Below are positions 7,203 through 13,823 of a stretch of DNA of 30,820 nucleotides, in pieces. The translations under genes and the position numbers were made by a program. The stretch covers positions 1 to 30,820 of the forward strand of contig JBJOGJ010000013.1 in NCBI GenBank assembly GCA_046048295.1. The letters run 5' to 3'. Origin of the DNA: CBDCWA01 sp046048295. Its GTDB lineage: Bacteria; Pseudomonadota; Alphaproteobacteria; Rhizobiales; Hyphomicrobiaceae. Numbering within the stretch: position 1 is the stretch's first letter; every line of letters begins with the position of its first letter. Below the pieces are notes generated by a model. It did no database searches and was not told where the DNA came from. It worked only from the letters and a program-made list of their open reading frames with translations.

Positions 7203-9482
7203 TTGCTCAAGTCTGCGTACCGGAACTCGTGCCGGCGGTGGCTGGCGTCCATCGCTGCGTTGCTCGCGATTGCGGCGACCGTGATATTCAATCAATTCTC
7301 TGCCGCCTCCGCTGCGGACGAGGCGCAGGCGGCAACCGGGCCGCCCCTCAATGTGGCGGTTTTCGTCAGCACATCGCCCGATGCCTGCTTCGACAATGGC
7401 TACCTCACTGCCGTGCAACGGTTCACACAGATCGCCCAGGAGCGAATCAATCGCCGGGGCGGTGTAAACGGCCGGCCGATCGCGCTCGAAGTCATCGAGG
7501 ACAGCAGCGAGAAGCCGGAGGCGACCGCGTTGCGGCTCAACAGGGCGCTCGAAGATCCCAGCATGTTGGCGATCGTCGGGCTGTCCGATACGACCGGCGA
7601 CGGGGAGGACGTTTTCGAGAAGCTGGCGAGCACGATACGCGAGAGTGAAATTCCCTTCATCACAGACATCGCGGATAGCGACTACTACGAGGACCACCCG
7701 AGGGTGTACTCGATGCAGCCTTCGCGCAGCCGGATCAGCGTGCCCATGATCGCGGCGGCGCTCGGCAACATGCGCTTTGGCAGCCCGGCCATCATCGGCA
7801 TGCAAAAAGGCGGCTTCGGCAAGCGGCTCGCCGCCAGCATCGAAAAGGGGCTCGAGGGCAAGAAGATCATCGCCGAGCACAGGCTTGGACTCGTCGACAA
7901 GAAGCTCGATCCCATCGCCTTTTCTGCGGCGCTGGAAGATATCGAGAAGAAGCGCGCCGACGTGATCATCCTCGACGTCGAGCCGGAGCACGCGACGGAA
8001 GCGGTGAAGCGGATCCAGGTTGGCGGATATACGCCGGCAATCTTTCTGACGACCGGCTACGACCAGCTTCCGGATGCGGCGCTGGAGACCAAATATCCCA
8101 ACGCGCTCTACATGCTGACCTGGGACCGGATGCCGGAAGTCTATAACCGGCGCCTGCGGTCACTCGTCAGTCAGGGGGTGCCCGAGGACTGGATCTTTAC
8201 CAAGTGGAAGAGCCAATCGTGCGAGGGAGCGGCGGAAGAGCCCGTCACGGATGTGTTCGACTACCGCAATTTCAACGCGGTGAGCGTCGGCACACGCTTT
8301 GCAGACATGGTCGGGCTCATCGCGGCGGCGGCGAAGGTGAACAGCCGGCGCCAACTCGAAGTGGAGGAGCATCGCGAGCAGGTCGCGGAGTCGCTGGCCA
8401 ATACCTACCTGAGCGGCCGAACTGCGTTCAGGGGCGTGTTCCAGACATGGTCCTTCGACAAGGAAGCTCGGTCCATCGTCAAGACACCCTACGTCACCAT
8501 AAAGCCGCACACGCTGGATGATATCCAGCTGGCGCCGGTGCAGTTCGTGCGGCTGAGAAGCGGTGCTCTCAATCCGGTCGATACACTGTACCTCGACGTC
8601 GACCTTATCCGAACCCATTCGATCAGCGACAACCAGAAGACGTTCTACGCAGAGTTCTACCTGACGATGCGCAAGAACCAGTCGGTGCCTTTCGAGCAGC
8701 TCGAGTTCACGAACGCGTTCGTCGATCCGCAGACGCGAAACCGGCAACTCATCGTCCAACAGATCCACGACGGTAGCCCGAGCGAGGCCTATCCAGACAA
8801 GATGGAGATCTACAAGGTCTCAGGGCGCTTCTACTATCAGCCCAGACTGGCCTCCTATCCATTCGACACGCAGCGGTTCTCGGTCGACATTCAGCCGAAG
8901 GACAGCGATACGCCGTTCATAATCCAGCCGCCGCCGACCCGGCTGCGTGACGCCGACGCTTCGACCGAAGGCTGGGAAGTCAAGAACCAGTATGTCGGCT
9001 ACGCGCCCGACTTCGTGCCGGTGGTCGACGGTTTCACGCACAAGCCAAGCATCTTCCCCTTCTACCAGACGAGCTTCGTCTGGGAGATGAAACGAGAGAC
9101 GACAGACTATTACCTCCGCGTCGTCGTTCCGCTCGCCTTCATCCTGATCGTCGCGTACCTGTCGATCTTCATACCTTCGGTGCATCTGGAGGCCATCGTG
9201 ACAATCCAGGTCACAGCCCTCCTGTCCGCCGTAGCGCTCTACCTTTCGCTGCCGCAGATCGACGCCGATTCCGCGACGATATCGGACAAGATCTTCGTGT
9301 TCGACTACATGATGGTCAGTGTGATGATCGTTATTTCGATCCTGAGAGCGCATCGGAGCATTGCAATCCGACCATGGCTCTACAATACGCTGTCCATGAT
9401 CCACATTGCGCTCGTGCCACTCCTTGTGCTCGGCATGGCATGGTGGGTCTATGCGACCGCCGATATGGGCAGCCATCTTTAG
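7203..9482 (+). CDS. Periplasmic-binding-domain / pentameric ligand-gated ion channel fusion
   Basis: One 759-residue polypeptide that looks like an inner-membrane receptor channel. Residues 13-37 form a signal peptide or N-terminal membrane segment. Residues about 47-450 are a type I periplasmic binding domain of the Leu/Ile/Val-receptor kind (opening LNVAVFVSTSPD; RINRRGGVNGRPI). Residues about 455-635 form the extracellular beta domain of the Cys-loop superfamily, with the signature SYPFDTQRFSVDI; the bracketing cysteines are absent, as in other bacterial members. Four membrane helices follow at about 637-658, 662-684, 697-717 and 732-753, with the conserved Pro643 in the first. The pore helix aligns with that of GLIC (Glu663 at -2', Thr667 at 2', Thr671 at 6', Leu674 at 9'). 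The start is a TTG: an in-frame TGA lies at 7179-7181, no other start codon intervenes, and GGGGGA (7192-7197) precedes it. Ligand and ion are unknown. Such fusions have been noted in surveys of prokaryotic channels, but I know of no functional work. Confidence 0.9.
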   Translation: MLKSAYRNSCRRWLASIAALLAIAATVIFNQFSAASAADEAQAATGPPLNVAVFVSTSPDACFDNGYLTAVQRFTQIAQERINRRGGVNGRPIALEVIEDSSEKPEATALRLNRALEDPSMLAIVGLSDTTGDGEDVFEKLASTIRESEIPFITDIADSDYYEDHPRVYSMQPSRSRISVPMIAAALGNMRFGSPAIIGMQKGGFGKRLAASIEKGLEGKKIIAEHRLGLVDKKLDPIAFSAALEDIEKKRADVIILDVEPEHATEAVKRIQVGGYTPAIFLTTGYDQLPDAALETKYPNALYMLTWDRMPEVYNRRLRSLVSQGVPEDWIFTKWKSQSCEGAAEEPVTDVFDYRNFNAVSVGTRFADMVGLIAAAAKVNSRRQLEVEEHREQVAESLANTYLSGRTAFRGVFQTWSFDKEARSIVKTPYVTIKPHTLDDIQLAPVQFVRLRSGALNPVDTLYLDVDLIRTHSISDNQKTFYAEFYLTMRKNQSVPFEQLEFTNAFVDPQTRNRQLIVQQIHDGSPSEAYPDKMEIYKVSGRFYYQPRLASYPFDTQRFSVDIQPKDSDTPFIIQPPPTRLRDADASTEGWEVKNQYVGYAPDFVPVVDGFTHKPSIFPFYQTSFVWEMKRETTDYYLRVVVPLAFILIVAYLSIFIPSVHLEAIVTIQVTALLSAVALYLSLPQIDADSATISDKIFVFDYMMVSVMIVISILRAHRSIAIRPWLYNTLSMIHIALVPLLVLGMAWWVYATADMGSHL

Positions 9483-9549
9483 GCGGCATGTCCTGGCTGG
9501 ACAGCCGGTCTCGGTTGAAAGACGCCGTAGCGCCCCGAAGCGGTGAATC

Positions 9550-9577
9550 AAAAAGGCCCGCGCATCGCGCGGGCCTT
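9550..9577 (-). terminator. Rho-independent terminator after pnp
   Basis: AAGGCCCGCGC (9553-9563) and its exact complement (9567-9577) enclose the loop ATC. Read on the minus strand, the hairpin is followed by five T residues (9550-9554 on plus), so it ends the pnp transcript 23 bases after its stop codon. On the plus strand only two T residues follow the stem, so it would serve the channel gene poorly. It lies between two convergent genes. Confidence 0.85.
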
Positions 9578-9599
9578 GGGCAGTCTCGGCGTATCAGGT

Positions 9600-11792
9600 T
9601 CAGCCACGATCACGGCGCGGCGGGCGACGGTCGCGACGGGGCGGACGGTCGCCACCGCCATCATCCTCGGGCTCGCCCTCTGCACGCGGAATCTCTTCAC
9701 CCGTCTCCTGATTGACGATCTTCATGGACAGGCGGACCTTTCCGCGATCGTCGAAGCCCAGCAGCTTGACGTAGACTTCCTGCCCCTCCTTCACGACGTC
9801 GCTCGGGTGGTTCGGCCGCATCTCGCTGGTCAATTGCGAGACGTGCACCAGGCCGTCGCGGGCGCCGAAGAAGTTCACAAAGGCGCCAAACTCCATGAGC
9901 TTGACGACTTTGCCCCTATAGACTTGCCCGACCTCTGGCTCGGACGTGATCTCGCGGATTCGCTTCAAGGCCGCCTCGATGCTCTCGCGCTTGGCCGCCG
10001 CAATCTTGACCGTGCCATCGTCCTCGATATCGATTTTGGCACCGCTCTCCTCGACGATCGAACGGATGACCGATCCGCCGGAGCCAATCACCTCGCGAAT
10101 CTTGTCGGTCGGGATGGTAATGGTCTCGATACGGGGAGCGAACTCGCCGAGTTCCGAGCGCGACGAGCCGATTGCCTTCGCCATCTCACCCAGAATGTGC
10201 AATCGACCACCGTGCGCCTGATCGAGCGCGACGCGCATGATTTCCTCGGTGATACCGGTGATCTTGATGTCCATCTGCAGCGACGTGACACCCTGCTCTG
10301 TCCCGGCAACCTTGAAGTCCATGTCGCCCAGATGATCCTCGTCACCGAGAATGTCGGAGAGGACGGCGAAATCGTTGCCTTCCTTGATCAGCCCCATGGC
10401 GATACCTGCGATCGGTCGCTTGATCGGCACGCCGGCATCCATGAGGGCGAGGGACGAACCGCAGACGGTTGCCATCGATGAGGAGCCGTTGGATTCGGTG
10501 ATCTCGGAGACTACCCGGACCGTGTAGGGGAACTCTTCCGCCGACGGCATCAACGGGTGGATGGCGCGCCACGCCAGCTTGCCGTGGCCAACCTCGCGGC
10601 GCCCCGGGGAGCCCATGCGCCCCACCTCGCCAACAGAGTATGGCGGGAAGTTATAGTGCAGCAAGAAGCGCTCCTTATAGGTGCCCTCGAGCCCATCGAT
10701 GAACTGCTCATCGTCTCCAGTGCCGAGCGTCGCGACGACTATGGCTTGTGTCTCGCCGCGCGTGAACAAGGCCGAGCCGTGGGTGCGGGGAAGGACGTGA
10801 ACCTCTGAGAGGATCGGGCGCACCGTTTTCAGATCGCGGCCATCGATCCTGAAGCCGGTCTTTACGACAGTACCTCGCATGATCTCCATCTCGACCTCCT
10901 TGAAGGCCGAACCGAGCTTGACCGCGTCGCCGGGCTGATCCTCCGGAATCTGAATCCCGGCGAATACCTTCTCCTTGGCGGCCGCGAGCATTTCAGAGCG
11001 CTTCTGCTTCTCCGGAGTCTGGAACGCGAGCTTCAGGTCCTCGCCTACGAGATTGCGGACCCTGTCGCAGTAGCTGGAAATATCAGGCGGGCTGAATTCC
11101 CACGGATCCTTCGCCGCCTTCTCGGCAAGCTTGATGATGGCGTCGATCACCGGCTGGAAGCTGCGGTGACCAAACATGACCGCATCGAGCATCTGCTTCT
11201 CGGAAAGCTCCTTGGCCTCGGATTCCACCATCATCACGGCGTCCTGCGTGCCGGCAACCACAAGGTCGAGATCGCTGAGCGACATCTCGTCGATCATGGG
11301 ATTGAGCACGAACTCGTTCTCGATGACGCCGACACGGGCGGCTGCGATGGGACCGAGAAACGGAATGCCGGAAAGCGTCAACGCGGCCGACGCGGCGACC
11401 ATTGCCACAATGTCGGGATCGTTCTCGTTGTCGAACGAAAGAACAGTTGCAACGACCTGCGTCTCGTTCTTGAAACCATTGACGAACAGGGGCCGGATCG
11501 GGCGGTCGATGAGGCGAGAGGTAAGGGTCTCCTTCTCGGTCGGCCGGCCTTCGCGCTTGAAGAAGCCGCCAGGGATCTTGCCCGCGGCGTAGTACTTCTC
11601 CTGGTAATTTACGGTGAGCGGGAAGAAATCGATGCCGGGTTTCGGCTGCTTGGCCGCAACGACGGTCGCAAGGACGCTCGTCTCGCCATACTGGGCGTAA
11701 ACGGCGGCATCCGCCTGCCGCGCCATGTGTCCGGTCTCGAGCTTGAGCTTGCGTCCGCCCCAGTCAATCTCCACGCGATGAATGTCAAACAT
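9600..11792 (-). CDS. pnp: Polyribonucleotide nucleotidyltransferase (PNPase)
   Basis: Phosphorolytic 3'-5' exoribonuclease that degrades mRNA and trims structured RNAs, a trimer and usual degradosome partner in the cytoplasm. The 730-residue protein has two RNase PH-like domains joined by a helical segment. The second includes the family segments PRTHGSALFTRGETQA and PPYSVGEVGRMGSPGRREVG. A KH domain follows with GSGG near residues 573-576, then an S1 domain from about 620 (GQVYRGKVVKLMEFGAFVNF). The last 15 residues are a basic Arg/Pro/Asp tail (RRDRRPPRRDRG), likely disordered and RNA-binding. The ATG at 11790-11792 lies 141 bases after rpsO, the classical rpsO-pnp arrangement in which PNPase commonly regulates its own leader. 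A strong intrinsic terminator follows. Confidence 0.98.
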   Translation of the reverse strand: MFDIHRVEIDWGGRKLKLETGHMARQADAAVYAQYGETSVLATVVAAKQPKPGIDFFPLTVNYQEKYYAAGKIPGGFFKREGRPTEKETLTSRLIDRPIRPLFVNGFKNETQVVATVLSFDNENDPDIVAMVAASAALTLSGIPFLGPIAAARVGVIENEFVLNPMIDEMSLSDLDLVVAGTQDAVMMVESEAKELSEKQMLDAVMFGHRSFQPVIDAIIKLAEKAAKDPWEFSPPDISSYCDRVRNLVGEDLKLAFQTPEKQKRSEMLAAAKEKVFAGIQIPEDQPGDAVKLGSAFKEVEMEIMRGTVVKTGFRIDGRDLKTVRPILSEVHVLPRTHGSALFTRGETQAIVVATLGTGDDEQFIDGLEGTYKERFLLHYNFPPYSVGEVGRMGSPGRREVGHGKLAWRAIHPLMPSAEEFPYTVRVVSEITESNGSSSMATVCGSSLALMDAGVPIKRPIAGIAMGLIKEGNDFAVLSDILGDEDHLGDMDFKVAGTEQGVTSLQMDIKITGITEEIMRVALDQAHGGRLHILGEMAKAIGSSRSELGEFAPRIETITIPTDKIREVIGSGGSVIRSIVEESGAKIDIEDDGTVKIAAAKRESIEAALKRIREITSEPEVGQVYRGKVVKLMEFGAFVNFFGARDGLVHVSQLTSEMRPNHPSDVVKEGQEVYVKLLGFDDRGKVRLSMKIVNQETGEEIPRAEGEPEDDGGGDRPPRRDRRPPRRDRG

Positions 11793-11933
11793 GTCTCTTC
11801 TTTCGTCTTCGTCTTTCGGATTTCGTACGTTCGATCGTGTTGTACGGACGAGGTTCTAGCACAAGCGCGGGCAAGCCGAACCCAAACTGAGCCGGCTTGA
11901 CCGAAAGTTCCGGTAAAAAGTTTTGGAGATACC
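11793..11933 (-). promoter_or_regulatory. rpsO-pnp intergenic leader
   Basis: This 141-base spacer on the minus strand includes an imperfect stem, AAGCCG with CGGCTT across a loop of about 14 bases (around 11876-11901), and a purine-rich run (AAGAAGAGAC) ending at the pnp ATG that probably acts as the ribosome binding site. No intrinsic terminator is visible, so rpsO and pnp are probably co-transcribed. The spacer is where PNPase/RNase III autoregulation acts in enteric bacteria; a similar role here is inference. Confidence 0.4.
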
Positions 11934-12203
11934 TCAGCGCCGAAGCCCGTGCTTCTCGATAATCTTCTGATATCGCTCGACATTCTTGGATTTCACGTAG
12001 TCCAAGAGGCGGCGGCGCTGGCTGACCATCTTTAGCAAACCGCGGCGGGAGTGGTTGTCCTTCTTGTGCACCTTGAAGTGCTCGGTCAGGTTCTTGATCC
12101 GTTCCGTAAGGATCGCGATCTGCACCTCCGGCGAGCCGGTATCGCCCGACTTGGTGGCATTGGTCTGGATTAGTTCTGATTTACGTTCGGCGGTCACCGA
12201 CAT
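11934..12203 (-). CDS. rpsO: 30S ribosomal protein S15
   Basis: Primary 16S rRNA-binding protein of the small-subunit platform, contacting the h20/h22 junction. It has 89 residues, the standard length, with the family signatures GDTGSPEVQIAILTERI and HKKDNHSRRGLLKMVSQRRR. It is placed between truB and pnp, as usual in proteobacteria. A candidate promoter and a strong leader hairpin lie upstream at 12292-12328. S15 often represses its own translation by binding its leader, so that structure is a reasonable candidate for the control site, though the sequence alone does not prove it. Confidence 0.98.
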   Translation of the reverse strand: MSVTAERKSELIQTNATKSGDTGSPEVQIAILTERIKNLTEHFKVHKKDNHSRRGLLKMVSQRRRLLDYVKSKNVERYQKIIEKHGLRR

Positions 12204-12291
12204 CGGTCAAGTCCTTCTTGTTCTGGAGCGGGCATCAAGCCCCGGTGCGGCCTTGGCCAGGATGTCGTCCAGCCAGGTCACGAAACGTACT

Positions 12292-12328
12292 GCGCGGGCC
12301 TGACAGGCCCGCGCGAACCGGCTTTATA
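12292..12328 (-). promoter_or_regulatory. Candidate rpsO -10 element and leader hairpin
   Basis: On the minus strand TATAAA (plus 12323-12328) would place transcription start near 12316. Directly after it GCGCGGGCCTG (12304-12314 read on minus) is followed by a perfect complement (12292-12302), giving a stem of 9-11 base pairs with a minimal loop. No T run follows, so it is not a standard terminator of truB. No good -35 hexamer was found, so the promoter is tentative. The hairpin itself is certain. It would sit at the extreme 5' end of the rpsO message, where it could stabilise the mRNA or serve in S15 autoregulation. Confidence 0.45.
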
Positions 12329-12379
12329 CACCAGCATTGAAGAAAAGCGAGTGAATTGTGCCTCGGCAAGCCATTTCAG

Positions 12380-13330
12380 TCAGGCCAGGTTGAACACGCG
12401 GGTCGGCTTCAGCGATCCCTCCGAGATCTCGCCCACTGCCACCGGCTCGCCGCGATACAGGGCGCACGCCGTGCCTGCGACGATGGGTGCATCGCGGCCA
12501 CGAAGGAGCAGTGGCTGGCCGCAGCGCAAGCGCGCTGCATCCCCCTGCGTTACCGTGAACTGGTAAACCTCGTCCAGGGCAACGGTTATGGGGAGGAGGG
12601 CGCCCGGGCGCTGTCCGGTTGCCTCGACAAGTGTTTCGGTATCGTCGCCCAATGCCGCCTCGAGTTCCTCGAGCGTAACCGCCATATCCTCGCAGAACGC
12701 TCCGACCTGGGTACGGCGCAACGCCACGACGTGTCCACGGCAGCCCAGCACGCGCCCCATGTCGCGGGCCAGTGCCCGGACGTACGTCCCCTTCGAGCAG
12801 CGTGCCTCGAAGGTGGCGTGGGTCAACGCATCTTCAGGTCCTTCAGCACTCGTAAGGCTCAGTTCCTCGATGAAGACAAGACGCGCATCGAGCTCGAACG
12901 TCTCGCCATCGCGGGCGAGGTCATAGGCGCGGGCGCCCGCCACCTTGATCGCCGAGAAAGCAGGCGGAACCTGGGATATTTCGCCGGTGAAATCGTCGAG
13001 GATCGCCTCAATCGCATTGATGGACGGGCGCTTTGGGCTGGTTGCCACGACCGACCCCTCGCTGTCATCGGTGTCGGTCTCGGCTCCCCACTGGACAGTG
13101 AAGCGGTAGCACTTCTCCCGGTCGACTGCGAACGAGACCGTCTTCGTCGCTTCGCCCAGTGCGATCGGCAAGATCCCCGTCGCGAGCGGATCGAGTGTGC
13201 CGGCATGTCCCGCCTTCTGCGCGTTGAAAAGCCGCTTCACCGCACCGACCGCATAGGTCGAGGTCATACCTGCACCCTTGTCGAGTATGACCCAGCCGTG
13301 GACCGGATTGCCCTTCTTCCTGCGTGCCAT
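12380..13330 (-). CDS. truB: tRNA pseudouridine-55 synthase
   Basis: Isomerises U55 to pseudouridine in the T-loop of tRNAs and acts as a tRNA chaperone. I set the start at the ATG 13328-13330 (MARRKKG), giving 316 residues; longer upstream extensions run into rbfA and lack similarity. The first conserved block HGWVILDKGAGMTS is at 11-24. The catalytic Asp47 lies in GHAGTLDPLATGIL. A further block, CSKGTYVRALARDMG, is the usual RNA-contacting region. The C-terminal part (QFTVTQGDAARLRCGQP) is the short PUA-like domain of proteobacterial TruB. It starts 10 bases after rbfA ends, so the two genes are almost certainly co-transcribed. A 176-base gap with a hairpin separates it from rpsO. Confidence 0.97.
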   Translation of the reverse strand: MARRKKGNPVHGWVILDKGAGMTSTYAVGAVKRLFNAQKAGHAGTLDPLATGILPIALGEATKTVSFAVDREKCYRFTVQWGAETDTDDSEGSVVATSPKRPSINAIEAILDDFTGEISQVPPAFSAIKVAGARAYDLARDGETFELDARLVFIEELSLTSAEGPEDALTHATFEARCSKGTYVRALARDMGRVLGCRGHVVALRRTQVGAFCEDMAVTLEELEAALGDDTETLVEATGQRPGALLPITVALDEVYQFTVTQGDAARLRCGQPLLLRGRDAPIVAGTACALYRGEPVAVGEISEGSLKPTRVFNLA

Positions 13331-13340
13331 CGCGAGTCGC

Positions 13341-13751
13341 TTACTTCTCGATATCACGACGGACGGCCGGATCGTGCAGGAGTGCGTCGATCCGCTGCGC
13401 CTCGTCGAAGGTCTCATCGTAGCGAAAGCGAAGTTCCGGGGCGAACTTGAGGCCCAGGCCCGACATCGTCGCACCACGAATAAAGCGCCGGTTGCGCTCC
13501 AGAGCGGCGACAATCTCGCCGGAGTCCAATCCACCGAGCGGCATGATGTATACCGTGGCCAGCTTGAGATCCGGCGACAGGCGGACCTCCGAGACCGTAA
13601 CGACCGTGCTCGAAAGCACGTCATCATGGATCTCGCCACGCGACAGTAGCTCGGCGATCCGATGCCGGATGAGCTCGCCAACCCTAAGCTGACGTTGCGA
13701 CGGGCCGGCAGTGCCGCCCTGCTTGGCGGATTTTGCTTGTCTACGTTTCAT
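13341..13751 (-). CDS. rbfA: Ribosome-binding factor A
   Basis: KH-fold 30S maturation factor that acts on the 5' end of 16S rRNA and supports growth in the cold. From the ATG at 13749-13751 it has 136 residues (MKRRQAKSAK...), the usual alphaproteobacterial length. A TTG at 13812-13814 would add 21 residues of low-complexity sequence and seems less likely. Conserved parts include QLRVGELIRHRIAELL, followed by VTVSEVRLSPDLKLATVYI, the central beta strands, and FIRG with LRFRYDETFDEAQRI near the end. It sits between infB and truB, the classical nusA-infB-rbfA-truB order. Confidence 0.94.
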   Translation of the reverse strand: MKRRQAKSAKQGGTAGPSQRQLRVGELIRHRIAELLSRGEIHDDVLSSTVVTVSEVRLSPDLKLATVYIMPLGGLDSGEIVAALERNRRFIRGATMSGLGLKFAPELRFRYDETFDEAQRIDALLHDPAVRRDIEK

Positions 13752-13823
13752 GTCGATCCGAATGCCGCGTCGAGACCTTCGCCGCGGCGGGCCGGCCAGG
13801 GCCGGCTCAGCCAATCCTGCGCG

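Noticed and set aside
9543..10481. Plus-strand open frame of 312 codons inside pnp
   Set aside because: It begins in the pnp terminator and lies entirely opposite the PNPase KH/S1 region. No independent support.
12292..12314. Hairpin read as an intrinsic terminator of truB
   Set aside because: No T run follows on the minus strand, and a -10-like element lies just upstream, so a leader hairpin of rpsO fits better.
12356..13450. Plus-strand open frame of 364 codons opposite truB
   Set aside because: Shadow of truB: no start signal and no protein-like composition.
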